The notes: a model not told the origin generated them from the letters alone. DNA of 64,000 nt from Flavobacterium akiainvivens (GCF_001278115.1 NZ_LIYD01000005.1:4457260-4521259); one strand, 5' to 3'; shown: positions 1 through 8,162, counted from the first letter of the stretch. Numbers and translations are program-made.

Positions 1-619
1 CCAGAGGCCTTATACTGATTTTGTTGACGGCGGCACTGCCGAAAACCAGGACAGGCGCAGGGCTTACCTTAACGCTGCTGCCGACCTGCTTATAGACCAC
101 CTTACGTATCTTGTAGACCTTTGGGCTGAAGGCGGAAGCTACAGGAACACGTTCCTTGCGCTACCTGAAGAAGAGGCACTGCAAAACATTTACCTGGGCA
201 TAATTACCCTGTGCAGTTCTGAACTGCCAATTGAGCGTATGTCTGTAGCGCTTGAAAATGCCGACCAGGAAGATGAACACTCGTGCTTTAGCGACAACAC
301 GCACCGCGATGTTTACCTAAACTTTGCAGGTATAGTTAACGTTTATGAAGGCAAGTATGGCAATATAGACGGCCCGTCTCTAGCTGACCTTGTAAAACAG
401 GCAAACAACAGCAAGTACAACGATATTGAAAACGCTATAGATGCTGCTGAAGATGATATTGAGGCTATTTTAACCCCGTTTGACCTTGCAATTAGCGGAG
501 GGCCTACAAGCGCTGAGGGTGCTAAAGTTAAAGTGGCTTACACACAGCTTATCATGCTGTCTCAGGAATTGCTTGCCGGTGCAACTGCCAGTGGCATTAC
601 TGTAAACGGTATTGAATAA
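1..619 (+). CDS. Imelysin family protein (peptidase M75-like), C-terminal part
   Basis: The reading frame is open from base 2, so the 5' end lies outside the window; about 205 residues are visible. The segment RPYTDFVDGGTAENQDRRR and the later EDEHSCFSDNTHRD stretch are characteristic of imelysin/IrpA-like proteins, which are envelope proteins linked to iron uptake; most family members are not proven peptidases. The conserved GxHxxE region expected earlier in the protein is not in the window. It ends in a hairpin terminator and is followed by a di-heme oxidoreductase and an HTTM protein, a neighbourhood I associate with imelysins in Bacteroidota. The iron role is inferred from the family. Confidence 0.88.
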   Translation, partial: QRPYTDFVDGGTAENQDRRRAYLNAAADLLIDHLTYLVDLWAEGGSYRNTFLALPEEEALQNIYLGIITLCSSELPIERMSVALENADQEDEHSCFSDNTHRDVYLNFAGIVNVYEGKYGNIDGPSLADLVKQANNSKYNDIENAIDAAEDDIEAILTPFDLAISGGPTSAEGAKVKVAYTQLIMLSQELLAGATASGITVNGIE

Positions 620-649
620 TACGTGATTAATGTTATGTTATTTTTATTT

Positions 650-682
650 AGAGTGCCGTACTTTTGCGGCACTCTTTATTGT
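650..682 (+). terminator. Hairpin after imelysin gene, with a -7-like box in its loop
   Basis: A perfect 9-bp stem (AGAGTGCCG at 650-658, CGGCACTCT at 667-675) is followed by a T-rich tract. The 8-base loop, 659-666, reads TACTTTTG, an exact match to the Bacteroidota -7 consensus TAnnTTTG, and the next gene starts 24 bases downstream. It may therefore end one transcript and start another. Confidence 0.7.
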
Positions 683-689
683 TTTATAA

Positions 690-2090
690 ATGAATAGTTT
701 AAGGAATACAGGCATTACTTTATTATCGCTCATGGCGCTGTCCTGCGGTAATGATGACAGCGATTACCAAAGGCTGTCTGCCGAGGAAGGCGAACAGTAC
801 AGCGGTGGCAGTTCTACCGCTATAAACGCTACTGTCGAAGCTTTTGGCTTTGCATCGTCTACATTAACGCCAGACCAGTCGGTTGATTTTGGGGTGGGTA
901 ATTCGCTATTCAGGCAAAGTTGGGTAACGGCGCCTTCATCTACCACGGCGCGAGACGGGCTTGGGCCGTTTTTTAACGCCATATCGTGCAGCGCCTGCCA
1001 CTTTAAAGACGGGCGTGGCCGTCCACCGGCTTTTGACGGCGAAATGGGTAAAGGCCTGCTTTTACGTTTAAGCACTGCCGGTACCGATGTTTGGGGCGGC
1101 GCATTGCCGGATCCTGTGTATGGGCACCAGTTGCAAGACCTTGCATTATTGGGTGTAGATGTAAAAGGGACTTATACTATAACCTATCAAACCCTTACCG
1201 AAACCCTGGCAGACGGCACTGTTGTAGAACTGCTTTTGCCTACATACCACATAAATAACCTTGGTTATGGGCCTATGGCATCCGGATTACTTGTATCGCC
1301 GCGTGTGGGTAACCAAATGATAGGCCTGGGCTTGCTTGAGGCCGTTCCGCAAAGTACTTATTTAGGTTTTGCAGATGAGTTTGATGCCGATGGTGACGGT
1401 ATTTCCGGAAGGGCAAACTATGTGTATGATAAAGAAAGCAACAGCCTTAAAATGGGGCTTTTTGGATGGAAAGCCAACCAGCCCAGTATAAGGCAGCAAA
1501 TAGCCGCGGCATTTCTTAACGATATAGGCATTACATCGCCCATATTCCCTGATGAATATGCACCAACAGGATTTGACATAAGCGGTATACCCAATGGCGG
1601 CTCCCCCGAAATTGGAGATGTAGCCTTTAACCGCGTGGTACTGTATTCGCAAACACTATCAGTACCCATAAGGCGAAACTATAATGCTGAAAACGTACTA
1701 AGGGGTAAAAAGGTATTTACTGATTTAAACTGTGTGGCGTGCCATATACCTAAAATGCAAACGGGAAACAGTTATTACATAGAAGGGCTTCGTAACCAAA
1801 CCATTCGCCCGTATACCGATATGCTTTTGCATGATATGGGCCCCGGCCTGGCCGACGGGGCACCTGACTATCTTGCCACCGGCAGCGAATGGCGCACACA
1901 GCCACTATGGGGCATAGGCCTTATCAATACCGTTAACGGGCACACCAGGCTGTTGCACGATGGCCGTGCGCGCAATGTTACCGAGGCTATTTTATGGCAT
2001 GGGGGAGAGGCTGAGCAATCTAAAAATGCCTTTAAGCAGCTGACCCCGCAGGAGCGCCAGGATTTGTTAGACTTTATAGATTCGCTATAA
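690..2090 (+). CDS. Di-heme oxidoreductase family lipoprotein (DUF1111/DHOR)
   Basis: This is a 466-residue protein with a lipoprotein signal ending LMALSC (Cys19). Two c-type heme motifs are visible, CSACH at 100-104 and CVACH at 348-352, the pattern of the putative di-heme peroxidase/oxidoreductase family (DUF1111). A calcium-loop-like DADGDG segment lies near 232-237, and the MGLFGWKANQPSI region near 255-267 is family-typical. It should act in the periplasm or at the outer membrane, passing electrons to or from an unknown substrate. It lies between imelysin and HTTM genes, with 16 bases to the next start, so the three probably form one functional group. Substrate and direction of electron flow are unknown. 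Confidence 0.9.
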   Translation: MNSLRNTGITLLSLMALSCGNDDSDYQRLSAEEGEQYSGGSSTAINATVEAFGFASSTLTPDQSVDFGVGNSLFRQSWVTAPSSTTARDGLGPFFNAISCSACHFKDGRGRPPAFDGEMGKGLLLRLSTAGTDVWGGALPDPVYGHQLQDLALLGVDVKGTYTITYQTLTETLADGTVVELLLPTYHINNLGYGPMASGLLVSPRVGNQMIGLGLLEAVPQSTYLGFADEFDADGDGISGRANYVYDKESNSLKMGLFGWKANQPSIRQQIAAAFLNDIGITSPIFPDEYAPTGFDISGIPNGGSPEIGDVAFNRVVLYSQTLSVPIRRNYNAENVLRGKKVFTDLNCVACHIPKMQTGNSYYIEGLRNQTIRPYTDMLLHDMGPGLADGAPDYLATGSEWRTQPLWGIGLINTVNGHTRLLHDGRARNVTEAILWHGGEAEQSKNAFKQLTPQERQDLLDFIDSL

Positions 2091-2106
2091 GCACTACACT
2101 ACATCA

Positions 2107-3423
2107 ATGTTATCACTACATAAACTGAAAACAACCCTTTTTGAGGCAGAAACCAATGCCCCGCTGGTTATTTTCAGGATGTTGTTTGGGGTGTTATTAG
2201 CATGGCAGGCCGGTTTATTAGTATGTGAAGGTTGGGTAAAGCGTAACCTTATCGACCCTAAGTTTACTTTCTCGCATATTGGTATGGAGTGGCTGCAGCC
2301 GCTGCCGGGTACCGGTATGTACTGGTATTTCGGGTTGCTTGCATTGTACGGTTTACTGGTTATGGCCGGGTTGTTTTACCGCTTTGCAATTATAGGCTAT
2401 ACCGTGCTTTGGGCAGGTGTGTACTTTATGCAGAAAACCACCTACAACAACCATTATTATCTGCTGGTGTTGTTATGCCTCATTATGTGTTTTTTACCGG
2501 CTAATGCTAACTTTTCGGTAGACAGTAAGCGGAACCCTAAGATAAAAACAACAGTAATGCCCGCCTGGTGCCGGTATGTAATTATTGCACAAATAGCTGT
2601 TGTTTATTTTTATGCGGCTGTGGCAAAGTTATATCCTGAGTGGTTAAACGGCACATTTACAGCCGGTATTTTAAATAAGGCAGGCCGGCATTTTGAGATA
2701 GGTTTTTTTAGGCAGCATTGGTTTCATGTTTTTATAGCGTGGGCCGGGTTGCTGTTTGATTTGCTTATAGTGCCCCTGCTGTTATACCGCAAAACACGGG
2801 TTTTAGCATTTATAGCTGCAGTGGTTTTCCACGTGTTTAACGGCCTTACCCTGCATATTGGTATTTTTCCTTACCTGTCGCTGGCTATGCTTGTGTTTTT
2901 TATCCCACAGGAAAAATTCAGGATTTATAAGCCTTCCGGCGAAAGCCCGGTTGTTGTAAAAAAGGGCAGGGGAGTGCTGCTGTATTTCTTTGTTCCCTAC
3001 TTTATTTTGCAGGTGTTGCTGCCCATCAGGCATCATTTTATACAGGGCGATGTACTGTGGACCGAAGAAGGCCACCGCCTTAGCTGGCGCATGATGCTGC
3101 GCAAGCGTAGTGGTTATGTGCAGTTTAAGGTACAGGACAAACAAACCGGAAAAAAATGGACTTATAACCTCAACAATACCCTTACACCCGTGCAACTTCA
3201 CAACATGAAAACCAAGCCCGATATGCTTTGGCAAATGGCGCAGCGCATAAAAAATGAGTATGCAGCACAGGGTAAACAGGTAGGGGTTTACATTACTTCA
3301 AAAGTTTCGGTAAACAAAAAGCCGGAGCGATTGCTTATTGACCCACATGTAGATATGGCGCTTGCCGAATGGAATTATTTTTCTCACAATGATTGGATTC
3401 TTACCTACGAGTGGGAAAAATAA
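2107..3423 (+). CDS. HTTM domain membrane protein (vitamin K-dependent gamma-carboxylase-like)
   Basis: This 438-residue protein has several hydrophobic segments in the first ~290 residues (for example around 21-40, 75-95, 110-132, 152-172 and 205-262), followed by a soluble C-terminal part. The N-terminal layout, with the conserved YFYAAVAKLYPEWLNG region near 163-178, fits the HTTM domain shared with vitamin K-dependent gamma-carboxylase. Bacterial members have no firmly established substrate. The gene follows the di-heme oxidoreductase by 16 bases and is probably co-transcribed. An oxidative membrane reaction coupled to the di-heme protein is possible but is inference. Confidence 0.82.
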   Translation: MLSLHKLKTTLFEAETNAPLVIFRMLFGVLLAWQAGLLVCEGWVKRNLIDPKFTFSHIGMEWLQPLPGTGMYWYFGLLALYGLLVMAGLFYRFAIIGYTVLWAGVYFMQKTTYNNHYYLLVLLCLIMCFLPANANFSVDSKRNPKIKTTVMPAWCRYVIIAQIAVVYFYAAVAKLYPEWLNGTFTAGILNKAGRHFEIGFFRQHWFHVFIAWAGLLFDLLIVPLLLYRKTRVLAFIAAVVFHVFNGLTLHIGIFPYLSLAMLVFFIPQEKFRIYKPSGESPVVVKKGRGVLLYFFVPYFILQVLLPIRHHFIQGDVLWTEEGHRLSWRMMLRKRSGYVQFKVQDKQTGKKWTYNLNNTLTPVQLHNMKTKPDMLWQMAQRIKNEYAAQGKQVGVYITSKVSVNKKPERLLIDPHVDMALAEWNYFSHNDWILTYEWEK

Positions 3424-3450
3424 AAATGTTAAAAAAATCTAAAATTTAAC

Positions 3451-3482
3451 TTGACTGGAATTGTGTTTTGTTTGTACTATTG
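3451..3482 (+). promoter_or_regulatory. Probable Bacteroidota-type promoter
   Basis: A -33-like TTG at 3451-3453 and TACTATTG at 3475-3482 (7 of 8 matches to TAnnTTTG) lie 21 bases apart in the gap before the T9SS-sorted protein gene. Confidence 0.4.
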
Positions 3483-3490
3483 CACTCAAT

Positions 3491-3517
3491 TTAGAATTAG
3501 TTTAAATAAAAATAATT
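3491..3517 (+). promoter_or_regulatory. Leader element shared by two T9SS cargo genes
   Basis: These 27 bases differ at only two positions from 8211-8237. Both copies lie just upstream of a gene for a T9SS-sorted protein, 16 and 23 bases before the start codon. The core is TTTAAATAAA. It is probably part of the 5' untranslated region because a promoter-like box ends at 3482. Confidence 0.5.
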
Positions 3518-3533
3518 GCTTCACAATTAACCA

Positions 3534-4397
3534 ATGAAAAGAAAATTACTACAGCTTGCCTTTGTAACAATGTGTAATGCGGCACTATATGGCCAGACAA
3601 ATATAACAGTAGGCGACGGTACCGGCTCCGGTACTTTTGGCCCAATAGCATCATGGTATGAATCATCGGCCACCGAAAGTATTTATACCGGAAATGAAAT
3701 AGGCGTTAGCGGCGAAGTAACAAAGCTTGCCTACCAAAAGGCATCGGGCAATAGCACAACAGAACCCCAGGTTAAAATATACATGAAACAAACCAGCCAG
3801 GCGGTTATAGGCCAGGCAGATTATAGCATAGGCGCTACTGCATTTGCAGGATACACGCTGGTATATGAAGGTACTATGCCTAATAACAGCACTACCGGCT
3901 GGATGGAAGTAACCCTGCAAACCCCATTTACGGTTTCGGCAGCACAAAACCTTGCCATACTGGTAGTAGGTTCAACCTGTATAGAAAGTGGCAGGCCACA
4001 GTACCGCTACACTACATCGCAGGGTAATAAAATGAGTGCGGGGTATGATGATGGCTCAATAGGCTGTGGCGGTAACAACCCGTGGACTTCAGCATCTGTA
4101 ATGGAGCCCGTGTGGGAGCGCCCTAACGTGAGGCTTGCTTTTGGAACGCTTTCGGCAGAAGGGTTTACAACAGCCAATAGCCTGCTGTATACCGAAGGGG
4201 GGAAGCTACACTTTAAATCGGCTGTTGAGGTAAGCAGCATTGCGGTGTATGATGTGCTGGGTAGAGAAGTATATAGCCTTAAGGGCATTAACAGTACAGA
4301 TGTTGTACTGAGTGCCCTTACTGCACAAAACCAGGTACTTTTTGTAAAGGTAACCGATGCTTACAACCGCACCCTTACCCTGAAAACCGTTTATTAA
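3534..4397 (+). CDS. Secreted protein with T9SS type A sorting domain
   Basis: This is a 287-residue protein with an N-terminal signal peptide ending near ALYGQ. The body (about 23-205) resembles the beta-sandwich segments seen in many secreted Bacteroidota proteins. The last ~75 residues carry a T9SS type A tail: AVYDVLGREVYSLKG, then LFVKVTDAYNRTLTLKTVY. It should be exported by Sec and then carried across the outer membrane by the type IX system. Its stop codon directly abuts the ATG of the thioredoxin gene, so it may lead the following operon. The body has no recognised enzymatic motif. Confidence 0.85.
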   Translation: MKRKLLQLAFVTMCNAALYGQTNITVGDGTGSGTFGPIASWYESSATESIYTGNEIGVSGEVTKLAYQKASGNSTTEPQVKIYMKQTSQAVIGQADYSIGATAFAGYTLVYEGTMPNNSTTGWMEVTLQTPFTVSAAQNLAILVVGSTCIESGRPQYRYTTSQGNKMSAGYDDGSIGCGGNNPWTSASVMEPVWERPNVRLAFGTLSAEGFTTANSLLYTEGGKLHFKSAVEVSSIAVYDVLGREVYSLKGINSTDVVLSALTAQNQVLFVKVTDAYNRTLTLKTVY

Positions 4398-4838
4398 ATG
4401 CTTTCACCTATAAAAATATTAGTGGCTGCCTGCCTTGTTACCCTATTGGTGTCAGTAGAATGGCTAACCGATTTTGACAAGGCCAGGCATACTGCCGCAG
4501 AACAGGATAAAAATATTATACTGGTTTTTGCGGGTTCAGACTGGTGCGCCCCCTGCATTAAGCTGGAACAAAAAATATGGGAGTCGGATGAATTTAAGGC
4601 AGAAGCCGCACAAAAATGGGTGCTGGTAAAGGCAGATTTTCCTAAAAAGAAAGCCAACGCGCTGCCCGAAGCCCAAACGCAGCATAATGCCGCCCTGTAT
4701 GAAAAATACAATAAAGAAGGGGTGTTTCCGCTTGTGGTAGTAATAGATAAAACCGGCAAGGTGCTGGGTAAAACTACGTATAAAGACATAACACCTGCCG
4801 AATACATTAAACATTTGCATACCCTGGAAGGAAAATGA
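4398..4838 (+). CDS. Thioredoxin family protein (WCAPC active site)
   Basis: The protein has 146 residues, with an N-terminal hydrophobic signal or anchor and a thioredoxin fold carrying WCAPC (Cys50, Cys53). The segment GVFPLVVVIDKTGKVLGK matches the cis-Pro and beta-strand region of thioredoxin_7-like proteins. It is likely a periplasmic thiol-disulfide reductase. It starts immediately after the T9SS protein stop, and its own stop overlaps the apbE start (ATGA), indicating translational coupling. A plausible role is keeping cysteines of the neighbouring DUF4266 lipoprotein or another envelope partner reduced; that is inference. Confidence 0.87.
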   Translation: MLSPIKILVAACLVTLLVSVEWLTDFDKARHTAAEQDKNIILVFAGSDWCAPCIKLEQKIWESDEFKAEAAQKWVLVKADFPKKKANALPEAQTQHNAALYEKYNKEGVFPLVVVIDKTGKVLGKTTYKDITPAEYIKHLHTLEGK

Positions 4839-5836
4839 AAAGACTGATTGCCTGTTTACTAATGCTCTCTGCTACCTGCCATGCACAGGTACAGGCTAAC
4901 CGCACAGTAAAGCTTATGGGCAGCCGCTGCGATATTAGCATTGTAGCCCAGGATTATGAAAAAGCAAACAAATACATAGACACGGTTATAGCCGAGATTA
5001 CACGTATTGAAAACCTGATATCTGACTGGAAGCCCGAGACCCAGGTAAGTGCCGTAAACCGTAACGCAGGTATAGCCCCGGTAAAGGTAGACCGCGAGGT
5101 ACTTGAGCTGACAGAAAGGGCGCTGCACTTTTCTAAAATTACCGATGGCGCTTTTGATATAAGCTTTGCAGCCATGGAGCGTATCTGGAAGTTTGACGGC
5201 AGCATGACCGAAATGCCAACACCGGAAGCCGTGAAAAAGTCGGTTGAGAAAGTAGGCTATGAAAACATAATTATTGATAAGGAAAACAGTACCATTTTCC
5301 TGAAGCTGCCGGGCATGAAAATAGGCTTTGGCGCTCTTGGCGAGGGCTATGCGGCCGACCGCTGCAAGAAAATGATGCTGGAAAAAGGTGTTAAGGCCGG
5401 TATTGTAAACGGTTCGGGCGATATGAATACCTGGGGCACACAGCCCGATGGCTCCCCCTGGACCGTGGGTATAACCAACCCTATGAACAAAAACCGTGTG
5501 TTTGCTGTTTTTCCGCTACACCAAAGTGCAGTAGTAACCAGTGGCAGCTACGAAAAATTTGCCCTGATAAACGGCAAGCGCTATGCCCATATTATAAACC
5601 CGGTAACGGGCTATCCGGCAACGGGGTTGTGTAGCGTAACGGTTATGGGGCCAAGCGCCGAGCTTGCAAACGGCTTTAGTACTTCTATTATGGTGCTGGG
5701 CAAAGATGCCGGGCTTAACCTGATTAACCAGTTTCCGCAGCTAAGCTGCATTATGGTGACCGATACCGGTGAGGTATTTTCATCTAAAAACATTGATATT
5801 AAAAAATACCAGACAGAAGAGATAAAACATGATTAA
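4835..5836 (+). CDS. apbE: FAD:protein FMN transferase (ApbE)
   Basis: This 333-residue protein has a signal peptide ending around CHAQ. Family motifs are visible in order: MGSRCDI near 28-34, DGAFDIS near 107, KIGFGALGEGYAAD near 163, the VTSGSYEKF stretch near 233, and HIINPVTGYP near 250. ApbE proteins attach FMN covalently to Ser/Thr of exported proteins in the periplasm. It overlaps the upstream thioredoxin gene by 4 bases and the downstream DUF4266 gene by 8. The only other members of the cluster are thioredoxin, DUF4266, DUF3570 and a lipocalin-like lipoprotein, so its flavin acceptor may be one of these or may be encoded elsewhere. Confidence 0.94.
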   Translation: MKRLIACLLMLSATCHAQVQANRTVKLMGSRCDISIVAQDYEKANKYIDTVIAEITRIENLISDWKPETQVSAVNRNAGIAPVKVDREVLELTERALHFSKITDGAFDISFAAMERIWKFDGSMTEMPTPEAVKKSVEKVGYENIIIDKENSTIFLKLPGMKIGFGALGEGYAADRCKKMMLEKGVKAGIVNGSGDMNTWGTQPDGSPWTVGITNPMNKNRVFAVFPLHQSAVVTSGSYEKFALINGKRYAHIINPVTGYPATGLCSVTVMGPSAELANGFSTSIMVLGKDAGLNLINQFPQLSCIMVTDTGEVFSSKNIDIKKYQTEEIKHD

Positions 5837-6041
5837 AAAACTACCCCTACTGCTGCTTATGGCTGTGTTATTTGCCTCTTGCACAGCAGTAAAAGAGTAT
5901 GAAAAACAACAGGTAAACGACCCTGAAATGTCGCTTAGCGCCAAGACAACCGAGCGTTATGAAACCAATTTCCAGGTGTACCGCGAGGGTGCAAGCGGTG
6001 CTAACGGCGGTAAGACAGGCGGGGGCTGCGGATGCAATTAA
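5829..6041 (+). CDS. DUF4266 small lipoprotein with Gly-Cys tail
   Basis: The protein has 70 residues. A lipoprotein signal ends at Cys18 (LFASC), followed by a short charged region and a Gly-rich tail ending GGGCGCN with Cys67 and Cys69. Size and tail match DUF4266 proteins, which are commonly found beside DUF3570. The mature peptide would be about 53 residues, tethered by lipid. The two tail cysteines could bind a metal or cofactor, or be modified. The gene overlaps apbE by 8 bases and precedes the DUF3570 gene by 6, so these three form one translationally linked unit. The molecular function is unknown. Confidence 0.85.
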   Translation: MIKKLPLLLLMAVLFASCTAVKEYEKQQVNDPEMSLSAKTTERYETNFQVYREGASGANGGKTGGGCGCN

Positions 6042-6047
6042 AGCTAT

Positions 6048-7535
6048 ATGAAACAACTGTACATTTTAATCGGTTTACTTATATCATTTACAGCGCTAAG
6101 CCAGGAAGCTATAGACAGCACGTTTGTGTTTAAAAAACGCGTGCTGGAAAGTACCGAAATAGACCTGCTGGGCAGCTATTATGCACAAAGCGGCATACAC
6201 TCTGCCGTAGGGGGGGGGACCGGTACGGAGGAGCTTACTGATGTGGCATCGGATATTATTATAGCTATGCCGCTAAGCGATGATGCCGTGCTTACTATAG
6301 ATGCCGGTTTTTCGGCCTACACATCAGCCTCTTCGGGTAATATAAACCCGTTTTTTACCGATGGCAGTTATACCAGCAACACCGGCGCATCGGCACGTTT
6401 TGCGGCACCCGGTACATCAGGCTACAAAACCATGGATGATGACGATGATGAATATGAGTCGGCACCGGCACCATACGGCAGCCCGTGGATAGCCAGCAGC
6501 GGGGCATCGCAGCACGATGTGCTTACCATGCTTTCGGCAACCTACAGCCATAGTTCTAATGACCGCAATACCATTTGGTCGGTACAGGGCTCGGGCTCGG
6601 TAGAATATGACTATCATTCGCTTGGCGTAGGCCTTGGCCTGGCTAAGTTATTTAATGAAAAAAACAGTGAGGTAAGCGTTAAGGCTACGGCTTATTTTGA
6701 CAAGTGGAAACCCATTTACCCAACCGAACTGCACGAATACGGGCTGTATGGCCTTAACTTTTTAAACAGCGGCTATTTTAACGGTGTAACGGTTTATGAC
6801 CAGGCCGGAGAGGAAACCCGCAACTACCTGCCATCGGCATTTAATGAGTTTACTAACAGCAACCGCAACTCTTATGCTGTGTCGCTTTCGGGTTCGCAAA
6901 TCGTGAACAAAAAGCTGCAGGTATCAGTTTTTCTTGATGTGCTGTACCAGCAGGGGTTGCTCTCAACACCCTACCACCGTGTTTATTTTGCCGATAAGGC
7001 CAACTATTACATAGGCCAGTCGCGCTACATACCTGTATATAATATGCAGGACAATCAGGGTATTTTCCGCCTGGCAGATGATGTGGAGCGCCTGCCGTCT
7101 ACACGCTTTAAGCTGCCGGTAGGGGCAAGGGTTAATTACTATATAAACGACTGGATGGTGGCGCGCATGTACTACCGTTATTACAATGATAACTGGGGCT
7201 TAACGGCACACACGGCCAGTATTGAGCTGCCGGTAAAGCTGGGCGGCGGGTTTACGGTTTACCCTATGTACCGTTTTTACACACAGCAGGCCATGAAGTA
7301 TTTTGCGCCGCAGGACAGCCATTATTCGTTTGAGCAGTTTTACACATCTGATTATGACCTGTCGTCTTTTGACAGCCATCAGTATGGCGTAGGCGCAAGC
7401 TATGCCGATATTTTCCAGGATTTTAAAATATGGGCTTTCGGGCTTAAGAATATCGATTTGAGGTATAACCACTACAGCCGAAGCGATTCGCTTGAGGCCG
7501 ATATTATAACCTTCGGGCTAAAATTTGTACACTAA
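6048..7535 (+). CDS. DUF3570 domain outer-membrane beta-barrel-like protein
   Basis: This is a 495-residue protein with a signal peptide ending near ALSQ. The body has many alternating amphipathic strands and ends in a C-terminal aromatic-rich strand (ITFGLKFVH), consistent with an outer-membrane barrel. Conserved-looking segments include SAYTSASSGNINP at 89-101 and SPWIASSGAS at 145-154, both typical of DUF3570 proteins. An acidic DDDDD/EYE patch lies at 130-137. The SAYTSAS stretch loosely resembles the S/T-G-A-T/S motif modified by ApbE. It follows DUF4266 by 6 bases. I infer a role as the outer-membrane partner of the ApbE/DUF4266 module. Confidence 0.87.
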   Translation: MKQLYILIGLLISFTALSQEAIDSTFVFKKRVLESTEIDLLGSYYAQSGIHSAVGGGTGTEELTDVASDIIIAMPLSDDAVLTIDAGFSAYTSASSGNINPFFTDGSYTSNTGASARFAAPGTSGYKTMDDDDDEYESAPAPYGSPWIASSGASQHDVLTMLSATYSHSSNDRNTIWSVQGSGSVEYDYHSLGVGLGLAKLFNEKNSEVSVKATAYFDKWKPIYPTELHEYGLYGLNFLNSGYFNGVTVYDQAGEETRNYLPSAFNEFTNSNRNSYAVSLSGSQIVNKKLQVSVFLDVLYQQGLLSTPYHRVYFADKANYYIGQSRYIPVYNMQDNQGIFRLADDVERLPSTRFKLPVGARVNYYINDWMVARMYYRYYNDNWGLTAHTASIELPVKLGGGFTVYPMYRFYTQQAMKYFAPQDSHYSFEQFYTSDYDLSSFDSHQYGVGASYADIFQDFKIWAFGLKNIDLRYNHYSRSDSLEADIITFGLKFVH

Positions 7536-7548
7536 TACCCTTAACTAT

Positions 7549-8148
7549 ATGAAAAAGCAATTATTATTAATCCTGATGTTTGTTGCAGCGCTGTCGGTTT
7601 TCTGGGCCTGTAACAATGATGATAACAACGGTGGTGCCAACCCTGTAATAGGCACCTGGAAGCTTGTGGAAGAATACTACAACGGCAGCCAGGTAGCACT
7701 AAGCAACTGCGACAGGGAAGAAACCTACATTTTTGGCCCGGAACAGTTTACACACGAGCTGTATGAAAACACCGGCCGTTTTGCCAGCCCCTACAAATCA
7801 GTTAACGACAGTGATGATGAGGAAGGCGATGACGAAGAAAGTGATGACCACAGTAGTGATGACGGGAGTGATGACCACAACAGTGATGACAACCAGACCG
7901 ACGAAAGCACCGATGATGGTTCTGACGATAACGGCGGCGGCGGTGGAAACGGCGGCAGCTGTATTAATAACGAAAGGGTTATAGGCACCTGGACATCGAG
8001 CAGCAGTGTATACAGCCTTACATCTACCGGAGCTACAGAGGTGGTTACCATTACTTTTATAGATGCTAACAGCCGTTTTTATATAGAAAAAACAACAACC
8101 GTTAACGGCAGTACCGTAGTGCGCCGCTATGTTTATCAGAAACAGTAA
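7549..8148 (+). CDS. Lipocalin-like lipoprotein with Asp/Ser-rich insert
   Basis: I prefer the ATG at 7549 over 7525 because it gives a clean lipoprotein signal (MKKQLLLILMF...FWAC) and begins after the DUF3570 stop. The N-terminal IGTWKLVEEYYNG and the later IGTWTSS segment are typical of lipocalin-like lipoproteins of Bacteroidota. Between them lies an insert of about 60 residues composed almost wholly of Asp, Ser, Glu and Gly (about 7800-7965), with repeats of the form SDD. Such acidic runs often bind calcium or act as flexible spacers. It is the last gene before a strong terminator, so it probably belongs to the ApbE/DUF3570 operon. Function is unknown. Confidence 0.8.
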   Translation: MKKQLLLILMFVAALSVFWACNNDDNNGGANPVIGTWKLVEEYYNGSQVALSNCDREETYIFGPEQFTHELYENTGRFASPYKSVNDSDDEEGDDEESDDHSSDDGSDDHNSDDNQTDESTDDGSDDNGGGGGNGGSCINNERVIGTWTSSSSVYSLTSTGATEVVTITFIDANSRFYIEKTTTVNGSTVVRRYVYQKQ

Positions 8149-8162
8149 TTTGAGTTAGAAAG

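Noticed and set aside
5829..6041. DUF4266 product as the precursor of a ribosomally made modified peptide.
   Set aside because: It has a lipoprotein signal instead of a leader peptide and no typical peptide-modifying enzyme lies nearby; only ApbE is present.
7733..7984. Plus-strand frame rich in Met/Thr overlapping the Asp-rich insert.
   Set aside because: It is an alternate frame of the GATGAC-type simple repeat within the lipocalin-like lipoprotein gene.
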